Assembly (NCBI RefSeq): GCF_000196455.1
Contig: NC_014614.1
Location: 1,782,001 to 1,846,000, forward strand
Length of the DNA stretch: 64,000 nucleotides
DNA from: Acetoanaerobium sticklandii
Lineage (GTDB): Bacteria; Bacillota; Clostridia; Peptostreptococcales; Filifactoraceae
Direction of reading: 5' to 3'
Positions 25,790 to 33,417 of this stretch are shown here, piece by piece; positions within the stretch are counted from its first letter, which is position 1, and each line of letters opens with the position of its first letter. Both the position numbers and the translations under genes were made by a program. The notes under the pieces were generated by a model. That model searched no databases. It had not been told where the DNA came from and saw nothing but the letters and a program-made list of their open reading frames with translations.

Positions 25790-27571
25790 TTATGGTTTTT
25801 TTAACAATGATAATATAGTGCTGTCTGAGTCCTCCATTAAAGTGAAAATATAGAGTTCCTCTGTTACCCTAGTTATGGCAGTATATACCATATTTATATT
25901 TTTTATAAATGACAAAGCATCCGTATATGAATACTCATTAGCTAAGCTGTGAGCGTAAAGCATTTCCAATTCGCAAAGAATTACAACCTTATATTCTAAA
26001 TTATTTATAGAAAATATGTTTGATATTGTTATACCTGATTTATAGGTCAGGTTAGTAAAGTCCTCATTTGCTATCATAAAAGCAATTCCAGCCTCTTCTA
26101 AAGCCATCTTTAAAAGATACTGAAAGTATATAACAGATTTATTTTTTGTCCTTCTTTTGTTAAATGGATAGATAATACAGATATCGCTGTATTTTATGCG
26201 CTTATCTGTGAGCTTTGATATAAGCTCAGTTATATGCTTAAGCTTATCCTCTACTGTATCACATTTAATTATATTAGCTGTTTGTCCTTTATGCCTTAGG
26301 GATGTGCTCTTGATATAGTAGTCTTCAGGCAAAATCAAATTCTTTTCATCTATATATTTAGTTACATTATCTATAAAGTTGTTCGTAAAATCCGAGAGAT
26401 TTTTCGTGCATCTATAATTTTTATTAAATTCTGCTATTTCTGCATACTCCAAGTTCTCCCAGCCACCAGTAAAGTTATTCATAAATCCTCTTATATCCTT
26501 TGCTTTATCAGAGGAAATCATAAAAAAATGCTTAGTTCTATAAAGTAAATTTTTAAGAAAATGGATATAATCTTCCTTGAAATTTTCAGCCTCATCAATA
26601 ATAATTCCTTTATAGATATGCTGGCTTTTATAAATTTGGCTTGTTTTTGTAAATATGGTTTCAAATTGTTCATCAAAAGATTTTGGATTATTTTTGTCTA
26701 CCTTCAGACCATAGTTTTTAGATAAATTTAGAATGTAGCTATGGAAATTTATTATTTCAACATTGTTTAGCTTTAATCCCATCATATCTAAGGTCGATCT
26801 AATGTCTTGCATCAGCTGTTTATTGAAAGTCAAAAACAGAAATCTATCTTTATCATATATCCTAGATAATTTAATCAGCCTTGCTATAAGTGTAGTTGTT
26901 TTACCTGAACCGGCAGGCCCTATAAAAAGAGCATTTCCATATCTAATTGAATTCACTCTAGTGATTTGCTTATCAGTCAAGAAAGTTGCTTGATATTCAT
27001 GGTCCTTATAATTAAAAATAATCTTTTTAAATTCTTTATTTAAAATTCTTTTATCATCCTCTTTTTTTATCACATGGTATTCTCTCGCAATACTATACCT
27101 AAGTAAATTCGATTGAATATCATCATTCTTCTTAGAATAATATTTTTTCAGCTCAATACTATCTTCTTTTAGCAAAGAAAATATATTTGAATCTACTATA
27201 TGCGCTTTTGCAAAATCGTCTTTATAAGAGGATAAGTCTACATATGGCATTATATATATATAATTCACATATAAATTTTTGTATAACCCATTTATTTTGC
27301 TTATGAAGTAATCGTGCTCTTCCTTCATAATCTCAATGAGCTCTTCTTCAAGTATTGAAAATGTCTCTTCTTGTGTGTCCATAAATTTTATAAATAAAAC
27401 ATGTCCATTTTCTTCATAATATAAGTCTGCATAGAAGTTCTCAAATGGCGTTATTTTTGTTATGCCAATCCCTGAAAGCTTATTTTTAAGATGTTTATAG
27501 AACTCTCTCTCACTGTCTTTTACTCTTAATGCTTCAACGTCGGATATTATATTACTCGAATAAAGTTTCAT
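25790..27571 (-). CDS. SF1 (UvrD/Rep-like) helicase with unusual N-terminal domain
   Basis: 593-aa ATPase. A Q-motif-like LTDKQ (residues 198-202) precedes Walker A GPAGSGKT (218-225); Walker B is IIIDEAENF; NKNYRC is motif IV-like and VYTAITRV is motif VI. The first ~190 residues are not helicase; SEREFYKHLK and ADLYYEENGHVLFIKFM resemble a NERD-type nuclease-related domain with weak conservation. AGGAGGAG precedes the ATG. It stands alone downstream of rny. A role in DNA repair or mobile-element restriction is possible but not shown. Confidence 0.75.
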   Translation of the reverse strand: MKLYSSNIISDVEALRVKDSEREFYKHLKNKLSGIGITKITPFENFYADLYYEENGHVLFIKFMDTQEETFSILEEELIEIMKEEHDYFISKINGLYKNLYVNYIYIMPYVDLSSYKDDFAKAHIVDSNIFSLLKEDSIELKKYYSKKNDDIQSNLLRYSIAREYHVIKKEDDKRILNKEFKKIIFNYKDHEYQATFLTDKQITRVNSIRYGNALFIGPAGSGKTTTLIARLIKLSRIYDKDRFLFLTFNKQLMQDIRSTLDMMGLKLNNVEIINFHSYILNLSKNYGLKVDKNNPKSFDEQFETIFTKTSQIYKSQHIYKGIIIDEAENFKEDYIHFLKNLLYRTKHFFMISSDKAKDIRGFMNNFTGGWENLEYAEIAEFNKNYRCTKNLSDFTNNFIDNVTKYIDEKNLILPEDYYIKSTSLRHKGQTANIIKCDTVEDKLKHITELISKLTDKRIKYSDICIIYPFNKRRTKNKSVIYFQYLLKMALEEAGIAFMIANEDFTNLTYKSGITISNIFSINNLEYKVVILCELEMLYAHSLANEYSYTDALSFIKNINMVYTAITRVTEELYIFTLMEDSDSTILSLLKKP

Positions 27572-27611
27572 ATATCTCCTCCTGATTGCTCGCTTTCTAT
27601 TATCTTACACT

Positions 27612-27636
27612 AAAAAAGGGACTCTTGCGAGTCCCT
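27612..27636 (-). terminator. Intrinsic terminator of rny
   Basis: AGGGACTC / GAGTCCCT stem with a 4-nt loop and TTTTTT on the minus strand, 13 bp after the rny stop codon. Confidence 0.93.
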
Positions 27637-27649
27637 ATTGAAATCATAT

Positions 27650-29194
27650 TTATTTAGCGTAATCAACTGCTCTTGTTTCACGAATTATACTTACTTTTAT
27701 TTGCCCTGGATATTCCATTTCGCTTTCAATTTTCTTGGTTACATCCCTTGCTAATAGTGGTAGGAAATCATCAGTAACGTTGTCTGGCTTAACGATGATT
27801 CTAACTTCTCTTCCTGCTTGAATCGCATAAGATTTTTCTACACCTTCATAAGAATTCGCAATTTCTTCAAGTTTTTCAAGTCTCTTGATATAAGCTTCTA
27901 AAGTTTCTCTTCTTGCTCCTGGTCTAGCTGCTGATATTGCATCTGCTGCAGTCACTAGAACTGCCTCTACTGATTGAGGTTCATAATCCCCATGATGTGT
28001 AGACATAGCGTGGATTACTTCTTTAGGCTCCTTATATCTTCTTAATAGATCCATTCCTATTTCTACGTGTGTTCCTTCCATCTCATGGTCTACTGCTTTT
28101 CCTATATCATGAAGTAAACCAGCTCTTTTAGCTAGCTTTACATCTGACCCAATTTCAGCTGCCATGATTCCACATAGATGAGCAATCTCAATAGAATGTT
28201 TCAATACGTTTTGTCCATAGCTTGTTCTGTACTTTAATCTACCAAGTAGCTTAACAAGTTCAGGATGAAGTCCATATACTCCAGTTTCGAAAACGGCTTT
28301 CTCGCCCTCTTCCTTGATTATGTTGTCCACTTCTTTTTTAGCTTTTTCTACCATCTCTTCAATCCTAGCAGGATGAATTCTTCCATCTGCTATAAGCTTT
28401 TCAAGGGCTATTCTTGCTACCTCTCTTCTTATAGGATCAAATGCTGATAATACTACAGCTTCAGGAGTATCATCAATAATTAAATCAACTCCAGTAAGTG
28501 TTTCAAGGGTTCTTATATTTCTTCCTTCTCTTCCTATGATTCTACCTTTCATTTCATCATTTGGTAGGCTCACAACACTTACAGTTGTTTCAGCTACGTG
28601 ATCTGCAGAACACTTTTGAATAGCATAAGCTACTATTTCTCTAGCTTTTTTGTCTGCTTCATCCTTAGCTTCGTGCTCTAGCTCTTTAATTTTTAGAGCT
28701 AAATCATGTCTTACTTCTCTTTCAGCATTAGCTAAAATTTGGCTTTTAGCTTCTTCAGTTGTCAAATTAGAAATTCCCTCTAATTTTTCTAGCTGCTGAG
28801 TTTTGATTTCTTCAATTTGGTTTTCTTTTTCAGTAATAGTTTTCAGTTTCTCTGATAATTTTGTTTCCTTATCTTCCTGTTGAGCTATTTTTTTATCTAA
28901 ATGCTCTTCCTTTTGGATAAGTCTTTTTTCAAATTTTTGAAGCTCAGATCGTCTTTCTTTATAATCACGATCAAATTCATTTCTCATTTTGTGAACTTCT
29001 TCTTTTGCCTCAATTAATTTTTCTTTTTTTACAGTTTCAGAGTCTTTTTCAGCTTTTTCAACAATTTCTTTAGCTACTATTTCGGCTTGGTTAATCTTGC
29101 CTTCTGCAATTTTCTTTCTGGCCATATATCCTATAAATGCTGCTATGATTGCAGTTACAAGTGCAATTAGTATTGCGTTTGTTATAGTTATAAT
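27650..29194 (-). CDS. rny: Ribonuclease Y (apparent AUU or AUA start)
   Basis: RNase Y, about 514 aa, the membrane-bound endoribonuclease starting bulk mRNA decay. An N-terminal membrane helix (first ~25 residues) is followed by a long coiled coil, a KH domain (GRIIGREGRNIRTLE) and an HD domain (KHSIEIAHLCG, HDIGKAVDHE). The only in-frame GUG upstream (29236) falls at the predicted transcription start. AAGGAGG lies at 29203-29209 and is followed by AUA (29197) and AUU (29194), not by AUG, GUG or UUG at a usable distance. I place the start at AUU, 8 nt after the site; 514 aa is normal length. Confidence 0.9.
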   Translation of the reverse strand: MITITNAILIALVTAIIAAFIGYMARKKIAEGKINQAEIVAKEIVEKAEKDSETVKKEKLIEAKEEVHKMRNEFDRDYKERRSELQKFEKRLIQKEEHLDKKIAQQEDKETKLSEKLKTITEKENQIEEIKTQQLEKLEGISNLTTEEAKSQILANAEREVRHDLALKIKELEHEAKDEADKKAREIVAYAIQKCSADHVAETTVSVVSLPNDEMKGRIIGREGRNIRTLETLTGVDLIIDDTPEAVVLSAFDPIRREVARIALEKLIADGRIHPARIEEMVEKAKKEVDNIIKEEGEKAVFETGVYGLHPELVKLLGRLKYRTSYGQNVLKHSIEIAHLCGIMAAEIGSDVKLAKRAGLLHDIGKAVDHEMEGTHVEIGMDLLRRYKEPKEVIHAMSTHHGDYEPQSVEAVLVTAADAISAARPGARRETLEAYIKRLEKLEEIANSYEGVEKSYAIQAGREVRIIVKPDNVTDDFLPLLARDVTKKIESEMEYPGQIKVSIIRETRAVDYAK

Positions 29195-29241
29195 TATAGC
29201 CACCTCCTTTTTTATATTTTTTAAGGTGTATATCACCTCTA

Positions 29242-29270
29242 ATTTTAATATTTATATGGCTTTGTGTCAA
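29242..29270 (-). promoter_or_regulatory. Sigma-A promoter of rny
   Basis: Minus-strand TTGACA (29265-29270), a 17-nt spacer and TAAAAT (29242-29247). The expected transcription start is near 29235, which makes the upstream GUG leaderless at best. Confidence 0.85.
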
Positions 29271-29295
29271 GAATGCACTATTTTGCAGGATATGC

Positions 29296-29322
29296 AAAAA
29301 AGCTCCATCTGGAGCTTTTTTT
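29296..29322 (-). terminator. Intrinsic terminator of recA
   Basis: AAAAAGCTCC / GGAGCTTTTT stem, 4-nt loop, followed by TTTTTTGC on the minus strand, between recA and the rny promoter. Confidence 0.93.
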
Positions 29323-29371
29323 GATTAGTTGAGTATTAAATTAAAGCAATATAGAATATATAATTATTCGA

Positions 29372-30424
29372 TTACTCCTCTTTTGAATCGTCAACATCAG
29401 TTTTTGCAATCTCAATAGGAGAAGTGTTAATATTAAAATACTCTCTTACCTTTGATTCAACTTCGTTCATAAGTTCTGGGTTTTCCATGAAGAATTGCTT
29501 AACATTTTCTCTTCCTTGTCCTAATCTTTCTTCATTATAGCTATACCAAGCACCAGATTTTTTTATAATATCTAAGTTTGCTCCTATGTCAACAAGCTCT
29601 CCAACTTTAGATATTCCTTGACCGTACATGATATCAAATTCACATTGTTTAAACGGTGGAGCTACTTTATTTTTGACAACCTTAACTCTCGTTCTACTTC
29701 CAAGCATAGTATCGCCTTGCTTGATAATATCTATTTTTCTTACATCTAATCTAACAGAGGCGTAAAATTTTAGTGCTCTTCCTCCTGTTGTAGTTTCTGG
29801 ATTTCCAAACATAACGCCTACTTTTTCTCTAAGCTGGTTGATAAAAATAGTTATTGTTTTGGATTTATTGATAGATCCAGCTAGTTTTCTAAGCGCTTGA
29901 GACATAAGTCTAGCCTGAAGTCCTATATGAGAATCGCCCATTTCTCCTTCGATTTCGGCTTTCGGTACAAGAGCCGCTACCGAGTCTACAACAATTATAT
30001 CTATAGCACCACTTCTAACAAGGGATTCTGTAATTTCAAGTGCCTGCTCCCCAGTATCTGGCTGTGATACTATCAGCTTATCTATATCTACACCTAATGC
30101 TTTTGCATATACAGGATCAAGAGCATGCTCTGCATCTACAAAGGCAGCTATACCACCTAGTTTTTGAGCTTCAGCTACTGCATGAAGAGCTACAGTAGTT
30201 TTACCTGAAGATTCTGGTCCATATATCTCAACTATTCTACCTTTTGGTAGACCACCAATACCAATTGCTACGTCAAGGCCAATAGACCCTGTAGATATAG
30301 TTTCTATATTCATTTTTGCGTTTTCGCCTAAGGTCATTATAGAGCCTTTTCCAAAGTCTTTTTCTATTTTAGCTATAGCTGCATCTAATGCTTTACGTTT
30401 TTCTTCCATACGTTTTTCATCCAT
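29372..30424 (-). CDS. recA: Recombinase RecA
   Basis: 350-aa RecA, the strand-exchange ATPase of homologous recombination and the SOS co-protease. Walker A is GPESSGKT (about residues 67-74), Walker B ends in IIVVDSVAAL, and FINQLREKVGVMFGNPETTTGG is loop L2 with its surroundings. The acidic C-terminal tail is present. GGTGGAG precedes the ATG. It has its own promoter with a LexA box and its own terminator, so it forms a single-gene SOS unit. Confidence 0.97.
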   Translation of the reverse strand: MDEKRMEEKRKALDAAIAKIEKDFGKGSIMTLGENAKMNIETISTGSIGLDVAIGIGGLPKGRIVEIYGPESSGKTTVALHAVAEAQKLGGIAAFVDAEHALDPVYAKALGVDIDKLIVSQPDTGEQALEITESLVRSGAIDIIVVDSVAALVPKAEIEGEMGDSHIGLQARLMSQALRKLAGSINKSKTITIFINQLREKVGVMFGNPETTTGGRALKFYASVRLDVRKIDIIKQGDTMLGSRTRVKVVKNKVAPPFKQCEFDIMYGQGISKVGELVDIGANLDIIKKSGAWYSYNEERLGQGRENVKQFFMENPELMNEVESKVREYFNINTSPIEIAKTDVDDSKEE

Positions 30425-30443
30425 TTATACTCCACCTTTCTAT

Positions 30444-30457
30444 CGAACATAAGTTCT
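30444..30457 (-). promoter_or_regulatory. LexA (SOS) box of recA
   Basis: CGAACATAAGTTCT read on the plus strand, with the Bacillus-type GAAC-N4-GTTC core at 30445-30456. It lies just downstream of the recA -10 box, over the predicted transcription start, where LexA would repress. Confidence 0.88.
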
Positions 30458-30463
30458 AATATG

Positions 30464-30492
30464 ATTATATATCACAAATATATGTTCGTCAA
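30464..30492 (-). promoter_or_regulatory. Sigma-A promoter of recA
   Basis: Minus-strand TTGACG (30487-30492), a 17-nt spacer and TATAAT (30464-30469), in the 76-bp gap after pgsA. Confidence 0.88.
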
Positions 30493-30500
30493 CTAATGGT

Positions 30501-31019
30501 TTATTTTTGGGATATAAGTTTTTTGTTTTTCATTAAATAGTCCATTCCAGAAACAAATGTAAGGATTACAGCAATCCACATTACATATATTCCATATTTT
30601 ATATTTAATAAAAGCATTAAAACTGCAATTATCTGAGATACTGTTTTAGCTTTTCCACCTTGTGAAGCCGCAATTACTTGGCCAGTATTAGCAGCTATAG
30701 CTCTAAGTATGCTCACAGCATATTCTCTAGTTATAATGAGAACAATCATCCATGCTGGAATCAAATTCATTTCTACTAATACCGCAAGAGCTGCAACAAC
30801 TAAAACTTTATCAGCTAGAGGATCCATAAACTTTCCAAAATCAGTAATCAAATTATACTTTCTAGCCAAGTATCCATCCAAAAAATCTGTAAATGATGCA
30901 ACAGCAAATATAATAGCTGAAATAGGTAAAACCGGAGAGTCTTTTTCGAAATATACTGCTACCAAGAAAAAGGGCACCATTATTATTCTGGAAAGAGTCA
31001 ACTTATTTGCTATATTCAT
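30501..31019 (-). CDS. pgsA: CDP-diacylglycerol-glycerol-3-phosphate 3-phosphatidyltransferase
   Basis: 172-aa membrane enzyme making phosphatidylglycerol-phosphate from CDP-diacylglycerol and glycerol-3-phosphate, the first step to phosphatidylglycerol. The CDP-alcohol phosphotransferase motif is intact: DFLDGYLAR followed by GKFMDPLADK. Four to five membrane helices. The start overlaps the rimO 3' end by 4 bp. The order rimO-pgsA-recA-rny is common in Clostridia; cinA, often between pgsA and recA, is absent here. Confidence 0.95.
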   Translation of the reverse strand: MNIANKLTLSRIIMVPFFLVAVYFEKDSPVLPISAIIFAVASFTDFLDGYLARKYNLITDFGKFMDPLADKVLVVAALAVLVEMNLIPAWMIVLIITREYAVSILRAIAANTGQVIAASQGGKAKTVSQIIAVLMLLLNIKYGIYVMWIAVILTFVSGMDYLMKNKKLISQK

Positions 31020-32344
31020 ATTATTTCATCTCCTAATAAATCATATTCCATAGCATCTTTTATAGTTACTTTTATAAATTCACCTTCATTATGTGAAGCT
31101 AAAGCTTTGACATATATAATTCCGTCTATTTCTGGTACATCCCTGTAGCTTCTAGCTTCATATAAATTTGGTTCGATTTCTTTTTCTATTATAACTTCGA
31201 AATCTTTACCAATAAGTGCTTGATTTTTCCTTAAAGAAATCTCTTGCTGTAACTGCATTATTTTATTTTTTCTCTCTTCTTTTATTTCTTCTGCAACTTG
31301 ACCACTCATAATAGCAGCTGGTGTTCCTTCTTCTTTAGAATATGCAAATACTCCAAGTCTATCGAATTCAATTTTTTTGACAAAATCATAAAGGGCATCA
31401 AATTCCTCATCTGTTTCTCCAGGAAAACCTGTTATTAGCGTCGTTCTAAGTACAGCTTCTGGAATGTGAGCTCTGATTAATGCTATTGTGTCTTCGATAT
31501 GCTTTCCAGTAGTTTTTCTATTCATTCTTTTTAGAACTTGATCATGACTGTGCTGAATTGGCATATCAAAATAAGAGCATACCTTGTCAGATTCTTTGAC
31601 TGTAAGTATAAGGTCTAAATCTATATCTTCTGGATAAGAGTACAAGAATCTAATCCAGTTTAAATCTTCAATTGCATTTAACTCTCTAAGCAGTCTAGGC
31701 AAGCTTTTTTCGTTATAAATATCGAGTCCATATTTCGTTGTGTCTTGAGCTATGACAATGATCTCTTTTACCCCACTAGCTGCTAACACTTTTGCTTCCT
31801 TTACTATATCCTCTAGCTTTCTGCTTCTGTATTTACCTCTAAGCTTGGGAATTATGCAATAGGTGCACAGGTTATCACATCCTTCAGCTATTTTTAAGAA
31901 AGCTGTGTACTTCTCAGTAAGCAAGCTTCTCTTTGAATCTGGTTTTAAATCGTGATTGATGTCTAAAATCAAGCTGTTATTTTCACCAAGCTCCAATCCC
32001 TGAATTATATTATATATATGTTCAAAGCTAGTGGTTCCTAAAAACGAATCCACTTCTGGAAGTTCTTTTTTAAGCTCCTCGCTATATCTTTGTGATAAGC
32101 ATCCTGTAACAATTAAATGCTTTAGCTTTCCAATTTGCTTATACTTTGCAATTTCCAGTATTTCATTTATAGATTCTTCTTTTGCTGATTCTATAAATCC
32201 ACAGGTATTAATTACAGCTATATCAGCTAACTGAGGAGAGTCCACTTTTTGTAATCCATTTTCTAGCAATATATTTAGCATGACCTCTGAGTCAACTAGA
32301 TTTTTTGAGCATCCAAGCGTTGAAATAAAAACACTTTTATTCAT
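31016..32344 (-). CDS. rimO: Ribosomal protein S12 methylthiotransferase RimO
   Basis: 442-aa radical SAM methylthiotransferase acting on the conserved Asp of ribosomal protein S12. The N-terminal UPF0004 domain begins FISTLGCSKNLVDSE, whose Cys belongs to the auxiliary [4Fe-4S] cluster; the radical SAM motif is CDNLCTYC; a C-terminal TRAM domain ends near residue 435. LGCSKN with VDSE favours RimO over MiaB. The ATG follows directly on the mnmH stop codon, and the gene overlaps pgsA. Confidence 0.95.
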   Translation of the reverse strand: MNKSVFISTLGCSKNLVDSEVMLNILLENGLQKVDSPQLADIAVINTCGFIESAKEESINEILEIAKYKQIGKLKHLIVTGCLSQRYSEELKKELPEVDSFLGTTSFEHIYNIIQGLELGENNSLILDINHDLKPDSKRSLLTEKYTAFLKIAEGCDNLCTYCIIPKLRGKYRSRKLEDIVKEAKVLAASGVKEIIVIAQDTTKYGLDIYNEKSLPRLLRELNAIEDLNWIRFLYSYPEDIDLDLILTVKESDKVCSYFDMPIQHSHDQVLKRMNRKTTGKHIEDTIALIRAHIPEAVLRTTLITGFPGETDEEFDALYDFVKKIEFDRLGVFAYSKEEGTPAAIMSGQVAEEIKEERKNKIMQLQQEISLRKNQALIGKDFEVIIEKEIEPNLYEARSYRDVPEIDGIIYVKALASHNEGEFIKVTIKDAMEYDLLGDEII

Positions 32345-33388
32345 TTATATCTCCTTTTCAGCATTATCATAGTATTCTAAGATTTTACTTACAGCCAAAT
32401 CAATTTCATCTGATGAAACTGACATATCATATTTGTATTTATCTATAGAATAACTATATAATTTATCATAATAATTTAGAATTAAAAAATGCGCTACATA
32501 TTCGTAATCCTTGTTTTCTATTTTGTTAATTAAGTCCTCTACAGCTTTTGTTCCAATAGTATCTTTTAATCTTGCAGTTGATTTTTTTAAGTACTCATCA
32601 TCCTTAGTATTATACTTCGTATAATCCTTTACTAATCTTATTACCCTATTTTGAACAGAGGAATTTACTAAAATATGCTTTCCATCTGTCATTGTATCCC
32701 AAAAGCTTTTACACAAAGTAACTTTTCCTATTTTCTTACTTTCACTTTCCATAAGCACATTTTTGAATTTTGACTCTCTCAATATCTTTACAATTCGTGA
32801 ATCAAACCATTTTTGGGTAGGAGCTTTACCTGAATAAAAAATTTCGCCATATACTGAGCCACTATTTTGAGCCAAGGCTTCTAGATTAAGTACACAGCAG
32901 CCTTTTTCTTCAAGTGCTTCTAGGAGCTGAGTTTTACCTGTCCCTGTATGCCCATGAAGCACAATAAATTGATGCTTCATACCTAAATTCTCAAGGTAAT
33001 CTAATACATAGTTTCTGTAGGATTTATACCCACCACTAATTTTTAAAACATTTAGACCCATTTCATTTAAAAAATTTACAAGTGAACCGCTTCTCATTCC
33101 TCCTCTAAAGCAATATAGTATTATTTGATTATATTGCTTAGATAGAGTCAAATATTTGTTGTAGAAATCTTGAAGCTTAGGAGAGGTTATTTCTATTCCT
33201 GTTTTTACAGCAATTTCCTTTCCCTTTTGTTTATATAAGGTTCCTATTATAGCTCTTTCATCATCATCAAATATTGGAATATTGATTGAATCAGGGATAT
33301 GATCTTCCTCATATTCTTTCGGTGTTCTAACATCTACAATTATTGAATTTTGTAATTCTAATACTTCTTCTATATTGATTTCTTTCAA
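32345..33388 (-). CDS. mnmH: tRNA 2-selenouridine synthase
   Basis: 347-aa MnmH (SelU/YbbB). The N-terminal rhodanese domain (about residues 1-130) has VDVRTPKEYEEDH and the active-site loop CFRGGMRSGS; the C-terminal part has the P-loop GHTGTGKTQLL used in geranylation/selenation. It replaces sulfur by selenium at the wobble 2-thiouridine of Lys, Glu and Gln tRNAs, using selenophosphate. The gene lies between ftsK and rimO, with its stop next to the rimO ATG, so the tRNA and ribosomal modification genes are co-transcribed. It implies a selenium-using organism. Confidence 0.95.
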   Translation of the reverse strand: MKEINIEEVLELQNSIIVDVRTPKEYEEDHIPDSINIPIFDDDERAIIGTLYKQKGKEIAVKTGIEITSPKLQDFYNKYLTLSKQYNQIILYCFRGGMRSGSLVNFLNEMGLNVLKISGGYKSYRNYVLDYLENLGMKHQFIVLHGHTGTGKTQLLEALEEKGCCVLNLEALAQNSGSVYGEIFYSGKAPTQKWFDSRIVKILRESKFKNVLMESESKKIGKVTLCKSFWDTMTDGKHILVNSSVQNRVIRLVKDYTKYNTKDDEYLKKSTARLKDTIGTKAVEDLINKIENKDYEYVAHFLILNYYDKLYSYSIDKYKYDMSVSSDEIDLAVSKILEYYDNAEKEI

Positions 33389-33417
33389 AATTACACCTTC
33401 CTGCGTTTAAATTCCAT

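Noticed and set aside
20065..27571. Prophage, integrative element or defence island.
   Set aside because: No integrase, transposase, phage structural gene, restriction-modification or toxin-antitoxin pair, and no flanking repeats were seen.
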